Below are positions 18,601 to 25,607 of a stretch of DNA of 64,000 nucleotides, one piece after another (the first letter of the stretch is position 1; the number at the start of each line of letters is the position of its first letter). The notes under the pieces are model-generated. The model saw nothing but the letters and a program-made list of their open reading frames with translations, had not been told where the DNA came from and did no database searches. Made by a program: the position numbers and the translations under genes. Origin of the DNA: Flavobacterium sp. 1355 (GTDB lineage: Bacteria > Bacteroidota > Bacteroidia > Flavobacteriales > Flavobacteriaceae); assembly GCF_017833415.1 (NCBI RefSeq), contig NZ_JAFICC010000003.1, forward strand, positions 186,001 to 250,000, in the 5' to 3' direction.

Positions 18601-21492
18601 ATTACAACTTCAATAGCAACGCAAACAAATGTTTCTTGTAATGGAGGATCAAACGGTTCTGCGACAATTACTGCAACAGGTGGAAGCGGTATTTATACCT
18701 ACTCCTGGTCTCCATCCGGAGGAACCGGTAATACAGCAAACGGACTTACAGCGGGAACTTATACGGCAACAATAACAGATGAAAATGGTTGTACTGCAAC
18801 ACAAAACGTTACAATTACAGAACCTTTAGTACTTTCTGCTTCAATCGGTGGACAAACAGAAGTATCTTGTAATTCAGGATCAGATGGGTCTGCTACAGTA
18901 AGTGTAACAGGTGGAACTGGAGCTTATACTTACTCCTGGGCACCGTTTGGAGGAACTGCTGATACTGCAACTGGACTTGCTGCAGGAACTTATACAGTAA
19001 CTATTACAGATTCAAACGGATGTGTTACAACACAAAGTTTTACAATCACTGAACCTACAGCACTTGTTGCATCTGCTTCAGCACAGACTGATATCACTTG
19101 TAACGGTGATGCTAACGGATCTGCAACAGTAGCTGCAACCGGTGGTACTGGTACATATACCTATTCATGGTCTCCATCTGGAGGAACTGCTGATACAGCA
19201 ACCGGATTAGCTGCCGGGACTTATACCGCAACTGTTACAGATCAAAACGGTTGTTCTGCAACACAAACTTTTGTTATCAATCAGCCTGCTGCAATTATTG
19301 CTTCGGCTGCTGCACAAATAGATGTTACTTGTAATGGTGCTTCAAATGGCTCTGCAACAGTAACGGCAACAGGTGGTACTGGTGCTTATACTTATTTATG
19401 GTCTCCATCTGGTGGAACAACAAATACGGCAACGGGATTAGCTGCCGGAATTTATACAGCAACTGTTACAGATGCAAATGGATGTTCTGCAACGCAAAGT
19501 TTTACAATTTCACAACCTGCAGCACTTTCTGTTTCTGTAAATGTGCTGACAAATGTATCTTGTAACTCAGGATCAGATGCAGCTGCTACAGCAATTGTAA
19601 CTGGTGGAACAGGTGCTTACACTTACTCATGGTCACCAGCCGGAGGAACTGCTGATACTGCAACCGGACTTTCTGCGGGAACATATACTGTTACGGTAAC
19701 AGATGCAAATGGATGTACGGCAAATCAATCTTTTACAATTAATCAACCTACATCACTTGCTGCTACAGTTACTCAAACAAACGTAACCTGCTCTGGCGGA
19801 AATAACGGATCTGCAACTATTACCGTAACAGGTGGTTCAGGAAGTTATACTTATGCATGGTCTCCTTCAGGAGGAAATGCTGCTACAGCGACAGGGCTAA
19901 CAGCCGGAATATACAATGTGACAGTAACAGATTCAAATGGATGTATATTAACAGAAATAATAACTATTACAACAACTCAGGACACTACTGCTCCGGTACC
20001 AACTGTTGCCAGCCTGCCGGTTATTAATGGCTATTGTTCTGTTTTATCAGCTGAAGTAGCCATTCCTACTGCAACTGATAGTTGTACGGGAACTATTAAT
20101 GCAACTACATCTTCTCCATTAAATTTTACAGCTCAGGGAACTTATAGTATTACATGGAATTATAATGATGGAAATGGAAATACTTCAAGTCAAAATCAAA
20201 CTGTTAATGTTCTTGCTTCTCCTTTGAGCGCAGTAACTTTCAGTGATGCTAATTTTACTTTTGATGGAAGTGTTCATACAATCCAGGTTGCTAATCTTCC
20301 GGTTGGAGCAAATGTTTCTTACACTACAACACCAGCCAGCGGAACATTAAATGGGGCAACAAATGCAGGTAGCTATACAATTACTGCCATAGTTAATCCG
20401 TCAGTGACAACACCAAATTGTTCGCCAATTACTTTGACAGCAAACCTTACAATTAATAAGGCAACTCAACAAATTACTTTTAATGCCATACCTGTAAAAG
20501 TTCTTGGCACAAATAATACGTTTGATTTAGATGCTGCTTCCAGTTCAGGATTGCCTATCCGTTACTCTTTCACATATACTTCTGTCCTTGCTCCGGCTAC
20601 AGTTTCAGCTACAGGTCAGGTAAATATGCTAAGAACCGGACAAGGTATTGTAACTGCTCACCAGGACGGAGATAATAATTATCTGCCAGCTGCAAATGTT
20701 TCGCAGATTCTTACCATAATGAACAACAATGCTGATATTACAAAACTTACTATCGGCGGTGTCGTTTATAATAATCCTCCAAAACAAATTATTCACTTAA
20801 TGTTATGCGGAGAAAACAGTATCAATATCACTTCCTTAAATGATACAAATGCTACTATTAGTCCATCTGCTAATTTTACGCTTCCATTACCAAAACCGGG
20901 AATTTACAATCAGACGATTACAGTAACTTCACAAGACGGATCGGTAGTAAACAAATATAATATTACCATTATAAAACCATTTAGTTTCTACGATATAGTT
21001 CGCCAGAAATTCAATAACGTCTTGCTGGTAAACAACAATCCGCAAACAAACGGAGGTTATGATTTTGTTGCTTACGAATGGTTCAAAAACGGTCAGTCAA
21101 TGGGCACAGGGCAATATTATTCAGCCGGAAATACAGTAAACAGCATTTTGGACCCTACTGCCGATTATATGGTAAAATTAACCACCAGAGATGGAAAAGT
21201 ACTTCAGACTTGTTCAGACAAAGTAGTATTGCAAAACACTCTTGAGGCCAAACTTTATCCTAATCCAATAGAATCGGGAAAAGTGGTTACTGTTGAAGCC
21301 GATTTCCCTGAAGAACAATTAAAAGATATGCAGATAAGCTTATACTCTGTTTCTGGTCAATTAATCAAAACATTGAAATCATCGACAGTAAAAACTGAAG
21401 TCCAGTTACCGGATAGCGCAGATGGCAATATGTATGTTGTCGTAATTGAAACAGCAGAATTCAAGAAATCGCTAAAAGTAATTGTAAAATAA
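12658..21492 (+). CDS. giant SprB-repeat adhesin with type IX secretion signal
   Basis: 2944 residues. A signal peptide (MKKKLLLLIMLFCAFFVHQNANSQ) leads to an N-terminal beta domain (25-260) and a linker with an Ig-like segment (265-355). Then come 27 tandem SprB repeats of 77 residues (about 360-2440), each with a QTNVSCNGG core and an FTIT(Q/E)P end. They are followed by a HYR-like domain (2441-2520), an MBG-like region and a type A T9SS sorting domain (2862-2944, starting LEAKLYPNP). Exported by type IX secretion and held on the surface. SprB of F. johnsoniae is the moving gliding adhesin; this protein shares its repeats but is not shown to be SprB. No SprC/D/F genes follow. Confidence 0.95.
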   Translation: MKKKLLLLIMLFCAFFVHQNANSQVTLGAGDIAFIGYNTSPLDGFAFITLKAIPAGTIIYFTEQGWNGNAVNPTWVTGSTETHLVWTVPALTPAGTIVSLMETATPDQFTVTGTSGIALAAGFTGFNLASGDQILAYQSATGIGAKPVTPNLPTFIAGVHGEYNSADYDSGTTWSLAGTSGGPSSAVPLGLTNAVNCISLFPAPGPEIANSKLKSTVTLSGTSAQVLATINNPANWDHQDNVAGNYTITPISYPTPAVTAASPPTVTTTTATNVGAVKATIGGNVTADGGDASITSGIVWGTAPAPTILNNVFPIGSGTGTFSGTVGLFPASTLIYYRAYATNSGGTGYGAELTFTTGAALSTSSTPQTNVSCNGGANGTATVVATGGKTPYTYSWSPAGGTNASATGLVQGTYTVTITDGEATQITRSFTITQPSAINLSTGGQSNVSCFSGSNGTATVVPTGGTPGYTYSWAPSGGTGATASGLSIGTYTVTVTDANSCQATRSFTITQPVAALNVTAGSQTNVSCFSGSNGTATVNPSGGTFPYTYSWSPSGGTAASATGLTAGTYTVTVTDANSCQATKTFTITQPTSVLLASAASQTNVSCNGGSNGSATVAVSGGTPTYTYSWAPSGGTAATASGLTAGTYTVTVTDANGCTATQVFTITQPTTAVVASVGGQTNVSCNGGSNGTATVSATGGAGSYTYSWAPSGGTAATATGLTAGTYTVTVTDANSCTATQSFTITQPAALVATAGAQTNVSCNGGTNGSATVSVSGGASGYTYSWSPSGGTGATASGLTAGTYTVTVTDANSCTATQSFTITQPAAALAASAGSQTNVSCNGGSNGTATVSVTGGTAGYTYSWAPAGGTAASATGLTAGTYTVTVTDTNGCTATQSFTITEPAALVASASAQINVSCNGGTNGSATVNATGGTGSYTYSWSPSGGTAATATGLAAGTYTVTVTDANSCTATQSFTITEPVTLVASPISQTNIACNGDATGSATVTVTGGTGSYTYSWSPSGGTGATASGLTAGTYTVTVTDANGCTATQSFTITQPAALVASASAQTNVSCNGGSNGSATVSVTGGTPGYSYSWAPAGGTANTANGLSAGTYTATITDANGCTATQSFTITHPAALVASASAQTNVSCNGGTNGSATVSVTGGTGAYTYVWSPSGGTANTATGLSAGTYTVTITDANGCTVTQIFTITEPAVLAALPVSQTNIACNGDATGSATVTATGGTGSYNYSWSPAGGTADTANGLTAGIYTVTVTDANGCTATQSFTITQPAALLASASAQTNVSCNGGANGSATVSVTGGTPGYSYSWSPSGGTADTAGGLSAGTYTATITDANGCTATQSFTITQPAALVASASAQTNVSCNGGTNGSATVSVTGGTGAYTYAWAPTGGTADTANGLTAGTYTVTVTDANSCQTTQSFTITEPAALVASAGVQNNVSCNGGSNGSATVNATGGTAGYTYSWSPSGGTADTATGLTAGTYTVTVTDANGCVTTQSFTITEPAILIASASAQTNVSCNSGSNGSATVTATGGTGSYTYSWSPAGGTADTANGLSAGTYTATVTDANGCTATQSFTITEPTAIITSVSTQTNVSCNSGTNGSATIAATGGTPGYTYSWSPYGGTADTATGLSAGTYTVTITDANSCTATQSVVITEPTLITTSIATQTNVSCNGGSNGSATVSVTGGTGAYTYVWSPSGGTADTANGLSAGTYTVTVTDSNGCTATQIFTISEPTVLVASAGVQNNVSCNGGSNGSATVNATGGTAGYTYSWSPSGGTADTASSLTAGTYMATITDANGCTATQSFTITEPAALIVSASAQTNVSCNSGSNGSATVTATGGTGAYTYSWSPSGGTADTATGLTAGTYTATVTDANGCTARQSFTITEPTAIITSVSAQTNVSCFSGTNGSATIAATGGTPGYTYSWSPYGGTADTATGLSAGTYTVTVTDANGCTATQSVTITEPSIITTSIATQTNVSCNGGSNGSATITATGGSGIYTYSWSPSGGTGNTANGLTAGTYTATITDENGCTATQNVTITEPLVLSASIGGQTEVSCNSGSDGSATVSVTGGTGAYTYSWAPFGGTADTATGLAAGTYTVTITDSNGCVTTQSFTITEPTALVASASAQTDITCNGDANGSATVAATGGTGTYTYSWSPSGGTADTATGLAAGTYTATVTDQNGCSATQTFVINQPAAIIASAAAQIDVTCNGASNGSATVTATGGTGAYTYLWSPSGGTTNTATGLAAGIYTATVTDANGCSATQSFTISQPAALSVSVNVLTNVSCNSGSDAAATAIVTGGTGAYTYSWSPAGGTADTATGLSAGTYTVTVTDANGCTANQSFTINQPTSLAATVTQTNVTCSGGNNGSATITVTGGSGSYTYAWSPSGGNAATATGLTAGIYNVTVTDSNGCILTEIITITTTQDTTAPVPTVASLPVINGYCSVLSAEVAIPTATDSCTGTINATTSSPLNFTAQGTYSITWNYNDGNGNTSSQNQTVNVLASPLSAVTFSDANFTFDGSVHTIQVANLPVGANVSYTTTPASGTLNGATNAGSYTITAIVNPSVTTPNCSPITLTANLTINKATQQITFNAIPVKVLGTNNTFDLDAASSSGLPIRYSFTYTSVLAPATVSATGQVNMLRTGQGIVTAHQDGDNNYLPAANVSQILTIMNNNADITKLTIGGVVYNNPPKQIIHLMLCGENSINITSLNDTNATISPSANFTLPLPKPGIYNQTITVTSQDGSVVNKYNITIIKPFSFYDIVRQKFNNVLLVNNNPQTNGGYDFVAYEWFKNGQSMGTGQYYSAGNTVNSILDPTADYMVKLTTRDGKVLQTCSDKVVLQNTLEAKLYPNPIESGKVVTVEADFPEEQLKDMQISLYSVSGQLIKTLKSSTVKTEVQLPDSADGNMYVVVIETAEFKKSLKVIVK
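13738..19977 (+). repeat. 27 tandem 231-bp SprB repeat units
   Basis: Twenty-seven in-frame units, 77 codons each, counted by the conserved Cys-containing core. Blocks of units recur: a three-unit block (units 9-11 and 12-14) matches at a distance of 693 bp, and a four-unit block (units 15-18 and 19-22) at 924 bp. Both distances are exact multiples of 231. Confidence 0.92.
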
Positions 21493-21499
21493 AAAAATC

Positions 21500-21528
21500 T
21501 GCCAGCGTTGTCTTTGATTGCGCTGGCA
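21500..21528 (+). terminator. hairpin after the adhesin gene
   Basis: TGCCAGCG at 21500-21507 pairs with CGCTGGCA at 21521-21528 around a 13-base loop, 8 bp after the adhesin stop and 16 bp before the next ATG. The following T-tract is poor, so it may only partly stop transcription and tune the downstream membrane-protein gene. Confidence 0.55.
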
Positions 21529-21543
21529 TAAAATAATTTTAAG

Positions 21544-22389
21544 ATGAAAAAATATATAATAAACTATATAGCATCATTATCAATGATTACTATACTTTTA
21601 GGCTGTTTAAACAGTTATGGTCAGGATAAAAAACATGAATTTTCTGTTGCTGTTGGTGGTCCGTTTTCATACATTGATGCTGAAACAGCTGGCAAGATTG
21701 TCGAAGGAAACGGATTCAATGCCGGACTTCGTTATTCTTATTATCTAAACGAAGGCTTAAGTGTCGGAATTGGGGCAGAATACCAATCCTATAATTCTGA
21801 TGTAGCATTTCAGGCACTATATGGCAGATACATGACCGTTGATGATGAAGGCGAAAATTTTCAATTTAGATACAGAGTGTCAAATTTAAGAGAAGAGCAA
21901 AAATTAGGATACATTAACATTCCTGTTCACATTCAGTTTGAAACTCCGGGCACAACAAAACTTTATCTGGCTGCAGGTGCCAAAGTTGGGTTTGCCATAA
22001 ACGGCAGTTACGAATCCCGCATGCAAAACCTAACTACCAGCGGATATTATCCGCAGTATAATGTAGAATTATTTGCTCCGGCCTTTGCAGGTTTTGCCAG
22101 CACAAATGATGTAAGAAGCGGCAAACAGGATCTTGATACCGACGTTTCTTATTCTGCTACTATTGAAACCGGTGTAAAACAATTACTGGGAAACAAAAAT
22201 TCTATTTACATTGGTCTTTATCTTGATTATGGACTGAACAATATTTATGATAATGAAAAGAAACCTTTAGTTCAGTATAATGCTGAAATCCCGGTACAGC
22301 TGCAGCAAAACAGTGTATTAGATTCACCATTCGCAAATAACGTAAGATTGGTTTCTTATGGACTTAAATTAAGATTTGCAATTCGTTAA
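21544..22389 (+). CDS. outer-membrane beta-barrel protein
   Basis: 281 residues with an N-terminal signal peptide (likely cleaved near NSYGQ; an LLGC stretch could be read as a weak lipobox). The mature chain alternates as short beta strands ending in aromatic residues (GLRYSYYLNEGLSVGIGAEYQSY, LGYINIPVHIQFE, KLYLAAGAKVGFAI, YIGLYLDYGLNNIY, LRFAIR), the pattern of small outer-membrane barrels of the OmpA/OmpW-like porin class. It follows the adhesin by 51 bp on the same strand. It does not resemble SprF/PorP, the usual outer-membrane partner of SprB, so a role in adhesin display is speculative. Confidence 0.85.
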   Translation: MKKYIINYIASLSMITILLGCLNSYGQDKKHEFSVAVGGPFSYIDAETAGKIVEGNGFNAGLRYSYYLNEGLSVGIGAEYQSYNSDVAFQALYGRYMTVDDEGENFQFRYRVSNLREEQKLGYINIPVHIQFETPGTTKLYLAAGAKVGFAINGSYESRMQNLTTSGYYPQYNVELFAPAFAGFASTNDVRSGKQDLDTDVSYSATIETGVKQLLGNKNSIYIGLYLDYGLNNIYDNEKKPLVQYNAEIPVQLQQNSVLDSPFANNVRLVSYGLKLRFAIR

Positions 22390-22423
22390 TTATTATTTTG
22401 GTTAAATTATTCTTAGATTCATT

Positions 22424-22459
22424 AAAACCAGTAAAGCAAATCTTTACTGGTTTTTTTTA
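22424..22459 (+). terminator. Rho-independent terminator ending the adhesin cluster
   Basis: A perfect 13-bp stem, AAAACCAGTAAAG at 22424-22436 with CTTTACTGGTTTT at 22442-22454, five-base loop, then TTTTTT. It closes the transcript before the convergent oxyR gene. Confidence 0.9.
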
Positions 22460-22492
22460 TACCAAATTCTGATCAAATATTTTAGATACAGA

Positions 22493-23461
22493 TTATAACT
22501 TACTTATAGCATCTACAAAATAAGGCGAATCATTCCATCTGATTTTCCTGTAACTGAAATTTTCTTTTAAAGATTCCGGAAGACAGTTCCAAATTGCCTG
22601 ATTCATTTTTTCTAATAATAATTTTTTCGAGAAAGTATCCGAAACCACAAAACTGATTTCACGGACTGGTTTTGGTTCTTTAAATGGTTTAAAAAGTTCT
22701 GTTTCTTTTTCATTTAAAATAGAAAGCTGCGGAATAATGGCAAACCCCAATTCGGCACGTACCAGATTTTTTAAAGTTTCTATAGAACTGATATCATAAC
22801 TAAACTGTTCTTTTATTTTTCCTGTATTTTTTAATCCGCAGATATCCAGCAATTGTGCATTATAACAATATTCATTCTGAAGCAACAGTAACATTGGTTT
22901 GTCGCCGGGCTGAATTTCGTAAAAACGTTCCCCTGCCATCGGATGATCTTTATTAAGATACGCAACAAAAGGTTCCTGAAATATAGGATGTTCGATGAGG
23001 TTTTTGTTCCCGGTTGGTGTCGCCATAATCGCCACATCAATTGCACCAGTTTCTACGTCATGCATCAATTGACCCGTGTTGGCCTCCTTTATAATAAAAT
23101 GGACTTTTGGTGTTGTTTCTTTCATTACTTTAATAAACAACGGAACCAAATAAGGAGATAAAGTCGAAATCACCCCAATTTTCAATTCGCCTTCCAAAGC
23201 ATTTTTTTCATTCACAACAAAATCACGAATTTCATTTGTCTCCCGCAAAATCTTTTTAGCTCTGCTGATAATCTCTTTCCCAAGTTCGGTTGGCGTTAAA
23301 GGAACTTTATTCCGGTCAAAAATTTTAATTCCGATTTCTTCCTCAAGATTTTTTAACTGGATGGTTAATCCCGGTTGCGAAACCATACAAACCTCTGCAG
23401 CTCTTGCAAAATGGCGTTCTTCATCGAGAGCTACAATGTATTTTAATTGCTGAATTGTCAT
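22493..23461 (-). CDS. oxyR: peroxide-sensing LysR regulator OxyR
   Basis: 322 residues: LysR winged helix at 1-60 (FARAAEVCMVSQPGLTIQLKNLEEEIG) and an effector domain from about 90. Two cysteines fall at residues 199 and 208 (NEYCYNAQLLDICG), the same numbers and spacing as the disulfide-forming pair of E. coli OxyR. It is therefore very likely a true hydrogen-peroxide sensor and not just a generic LysR protein. It diverges from the OsmC gene, with a palindromic LysR-type box between them. The C-terminus is somewhat longer than in enterobacterial OxyR. Confidence 0.92.
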   Translation of the reverse strand: MTIQQLKYIVALDEERHFARAAEVCMVSQPGLTIQLKNLEEEIGIKIFDRNKVPLTPTELGKEIISRAKKILRETNEIRDFVVNEKNALEGELKIGVISTLSPYLVPLFIKVMKETTPKVHFIIKEANTGQLMHDVETGAIDVAIMATPTGNKNLIEHPIFQEPFVAYLNKDHPMAGERFYEIQPGDKPMLLLLQNEYCYNAQLLDICGLKNTGKIKEQFSYDISSIETLKNLVRAELGFAIIPQLSILNEKETELFKPFKEPKPVREISFVVSDTFSKKLLLEKMNQAIWNCLPESLKENFSYRKIRWNDSPYFVDAISKL

Positions 23462-23492
23462 GATTATAAATTTATTTTATAAAGGTACAAAA

Positions 23493-23511
23493 TTATTAAT
23501 TTGATTAATAA
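23493..23511. promoter_or_regulatory. candidate OxyR (LysR-type) operator
   Basis: TTATTAAT-TTG-ATTAATAA is a perfect palindrome containing the T-N11-A LysR box. It covers the -33 element of the osmC promoter and touches the TAATTTTG box (minus strand, 23488-23495) of oxyR, so binding would affect both genes. Confidence 0.6.
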
Positions 23512-23531
23512 ATACATCCGGCATAAATTTG
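23500..23531 (+). promoter_or_regulatory. Bacteroidota-type promoter of the osmC gene
   Basis: TTTG at 23500-23503 and TAAATTTG at 23524-23531 with a 20-bp spacer match the Bacteroidota -33/-7 consensus. This gives a leader of about 55 bases before the ATG at 23595. Confidence 0.75.
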
Positions 23532-23594
23532 TCTCATCAAATCAGAACAATGATTTAAAAAATAATTAATCAACAATAATAAAATTTAGAAAAC

Positions 23595-24014
23595 ATGAAA
23601 TTTACAAGAACAGCAATCGCAAATTGGAAAGGTACAGGAATGGAAGGAAACGGAAAAATCAGTACGCAAAGCACAACATTAGACAACGCACAATTATCTT
23701 TTAAAACAAGATTCGCAGAAGGTGTAGGAACAAACCCGGAAGAATTAATTGCAGCAGCGCACTCAGGCTGTTTTACCATGCAGCTAAGCTTTTTATTATC
23801 TGAAGCAGGTTTTGTACCAGAAGATTTAAACACAAAAGCAAAAGTAACTTTAGAAGACGGAACAATTACTTTGATCCAGTTAGAATTAGAAGGAAAAGTT
23901 CCGGGAATCTCAGAAGAACAATTTCAGGAACTGGCTCAGAAATCAAAAGCAATCTGCCCTATTTCAAAATTATTAAATACAGAAATCACTTTATCAATCG
24001 TATTAACAGCATAA
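23595..24014 (+). CDS. OsmC family peroxiredoxin
   Basis: 139 residues of OsmC/Ohr fold. Peroxidatic Cys59 lies in AAHSGCFTM and resolving Cys121 in KAICPISKLL; the early Arg39 in KTRFAEG and GTNPEELIAAAH are family signatures. The domain order and LEDGTITLIQLELEG strand place it with OsmC rather than Ohr. It reduces organic (and some hydrogen) peroxides with lipoyl or dithiol donors. Divergent from oxyR and under a promoter overlapped by a LysR box, it is probably an OxyR target. A hydrolase gene follows 40 bp on. Confidence 0.94.
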   Translation: MKFTRTAIANWKGTGMEGNGKISTQSTTLDNAQLSFKTRFAEGVGTNPEELIAAAHSGCFTMQLSFLLSEAGFVPEDLNTKAKVTLEDGTITLIQLELEGKVPGISEEQFQELAQKSKAICPISKLLNTEITLSIVLTA

Positions 24015-24054
24015 TTTCAACACAAATTAATTTTTAATTTTAAATTCAAATAAA

Positions 24055-24849
24055 ATGAAAACAATCGCATTAAAAGAACAATTGAACCGCTATTTCATGT
24101 TCGCCGTATTATTTTTCTCTTTCTTCTTTTCAGCAGCAATTACTGCTCAGACTGCTCCCGTTATAAAAAATGTAGTGCTGGTTCATGGCGCTTTCGCAGA
24201 CGGTTCCGGTTACAGAGGATTATATGATATTTTAACCAAAAAAGGATATCATGTAACTGTAGTTCAAAATCCACTTTCTTCTCTTGCAGATGACGTAAGA
24301 GTAACTAATTTAGCTTTGGACAAACAAGACGGACCAACCATTTTAGCCGGACATTCATGGGGAGGAACTGTAATCACAGAAGCCGGAAATCACCCAAAAG
24401 TAGCGGCATTGGTTTATATTGCTGCCATACAGCCAGATAACGGGGAAAACTCTGTACAATGGTTGCAAACTGCGCCTCCAGCTCCTGAAAATGGTGTTTT
24501 AGCTCCGGACGATAAAGGAATTGTTTATTACGATAAAGATAAATTTCACGCAGGATTTGCAGGCGACCTTCCAAAAGATCAAACCGATTTTATGTTTGCT
24601 TCACAAGGTGCATTTGTTGCCCAGGGTTTTGGAACACCAATTACAAAAGCAGCATGGAGAGATAAACCAGCTTACGGAATTGTTGCTACAGAAGACAAAA
24701 GCATCGAGCCAAGTGTACAACGCACTATGTACAAACGTTCTAACACAAAAATTACTGAAATAAAAGGAAGTCACGTAGTATTTATTTCTCAGCCAAAAGC
24801 AGTTGCTGAGGTAATTATTACAGCGTCAAAAGAAGTGGCTAAAAAATAA
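24055..24849 (+). CDS. exported alpha/beta hydrolase
   Basis: 264 residues with a signal peptide (about 1-32, ending ITAQ). The mature part begins with the oxyanion strand VVLVHGAFADGSGYRGLYDIL. Nucleophile Ser101 sits in AGHSWGG and the catalytic His in KGSHVVFISQP near the C-terminus; the acid is probably in the EDKSIEPS region. Such stand-alone esterase-like hydrolases are common in soil bacteria and their substrates are generally unknown. It is 40 bp after the OsmC gene, so probably part of the same peroxide-linked transcript, and a terminator follows. Confidence 0.9.
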   Translation: MKTIALKEQLNRYFMFAVLFFSFFFSAAITAQTAPVIKNVVLVHGAFADGSGYRGLYDILTKKGYHVTVVQNPLSSLADDVRVTNLALDKQDGPTILAGHSWGGTVITEAGNHPKVAALVYIAAIQPDNGENSVQWLQTAPPAPENGVLAPDDKGIVYYDKDKFHAGFAGDLPKDQTDFMFASQGAFVAQGFGTPITKAAWRDKPAYGIVATEDKSIEPSVQRTMYKRSNTKITEIKGSHVVFISQPKAVAEVIITASKEVAKK

Positions 24850-24869
24850 TTTCTTAAAAAAGGTTAATT

Positions 24870-24899
24870 AAACTCCGGCAATCGTCGGAGTTTTTTTTA
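24870..24899. terminator. bidirectional terminator between convergent genes
   Basis: AAACTCCG at 24870-24877 pairs with CGGAGTTT at 24886-24893, followed on the plus strand by a T-run. The run overlaps the stop codon of the convergent TetR gene (24897-24899). Confidence 0.8.
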
Positions 24900-25505
24900 T
24901 TTATGCCCGCAAAGTATTCTTGCCGCATCTTTGGCTAGTTTTACTGTATCGGCATTTCTTGTGACTTTACTTCTTATAATTGCACCTTCAAAAAGCATCA
25001 TAATCTGAACTACCAGATCTTTGTAGTTTGGTATACTGGCTTTTTCTAAAGTAGTTTCTAATATTTTCTCAAGACCCGCCGTATAATTGTCGCAGCTTGT
25101 CTCAATCTCTTTCGCCTTATTAACATATTCGGTTTTGGCATTCATTACAAAACAGCCGTTTGCATGCCCTTCTGCTACTCTTTCTGCCAGAAAATCAAAA
25201 ATACGCAAAACCTTTTCTACCGGATTTGCCTTTGGATCCTGATTGATATAAGCTAAAAGCAATTCACTCATAAACGATCTATAATGATCTATTGTAGCGA
25301 GAATTAAACCTTCCTTAGAACCAAAATGTTTGTATAAAGTTCGCTTAGAAATTCCGGTTCCCTCCATAACCGTATCTACACCGGTTGCATGAAAACCATT
25401 TTTATAAAATGTATCAAAAGCAAATTTTACCATTTCCTCCCGTTTTAGGGACTTCGCTGAGGGTTGTAATTTTTTTTCCATTTTTTTATTCATTTTATTT
25501 TGCAA
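24897..25505 (-). CDS. TetR family transcriptional regulator
   Basis: 202 residues from the first ATG; ATGs at residues 5 and 9 are also possible. The N-terminal TetR helix-turn-helix is clear: REEMVKFAFDTFYKNGFHATGVDTVMEGTGISKRTLYKHFGSKEGLI. The rest is a helical ligand-binding domain of the TetR_C type found in DhaR/AcrR-like electrophile sensors. It diverges from an SDR gene; two TGTAAAC-type palindromes lie between, over both promoters, so it most likely represses both itself and the SDR. Ligand unknown. Confidence 0.93.
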   Translation of the reverse strand: MQNKMNKKMEKKLQPSAKSLKREEMVKFAFDTFYKNGFHATGVDTVMEGTGISKRTLYKHFGSKEGLILATIDHYRSFMSELLLAYINQDPKANPVEKVLRIFDFLAERVAEGHANGCFVMNAKTEYVNKAKEIETSCDNYTAGLEKILETTLEKASIPNYKDLVVQIMMLFEGAIIRSKVTRNADTVKLAKDAARILCGHK

Positions 25506-25530
25506 ATGTAAACAGTTCTGTATACATTTG
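25499..25530 (+). promoter_or_regulatory. promoter of the SDR gene at 25608
   Basis: TTTG at 25499-25502 and TACATTTG at 25523-25530, spacer exactly 20 bp. Operator 1 of the TetR pair covers most of the spacer. Confidence 0.8.
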
Positions 25531-25534
25531 CAAG
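25503..25534 (-). promoter_or_regulatory. promoter of the tetR gene
   Basis: On the minus strand CTTG (25534-25531) and TACATTTG (25510-25503), again with a 20-bp spacer. It lies almost exactly face to face with the SDR promoter. Confidence 0.75.
25507..25526. promoter_or_regulatory. TetR operator 1
   Basis: TGTAAACAGTTCTGTATACA, a palindrome with one mismatch between half-sites, lying inside both divergent promoters. Confidence 0.7.
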
Positions 25535-25554
25535 TGTAAACAGATTAGTTTACA
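25535..25554. promoter_or_regulatory. TetR operator 2
   Basis: TGTAAACAGATTAGTTTACA, a perfect 7-bp inverted repeat with 6-bp spacer, 28 bp centre-to-centre from operator 1. Confidence 0.7.
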
Positions 25555-25607
25555 TTTTGAATTAAATTTAAACCAATCAGAATAACAATTTAAAAACATA
25601 AAAAATC

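Noticed and set aside
13738..19977. Regular repeats considered as a CRISPR array
   Set aside because: Units are 231 bp, coding and in frame, with no short repeat plus unique spacer pattern; no cas genes are present.
12658..21492. Naming the adhesin SprB
   Set aside because: It has SprB-type repeats and a T9SS tail, but SprB is much larger in F. johnsoniae and is linked to sprC/D/F, which are not here.
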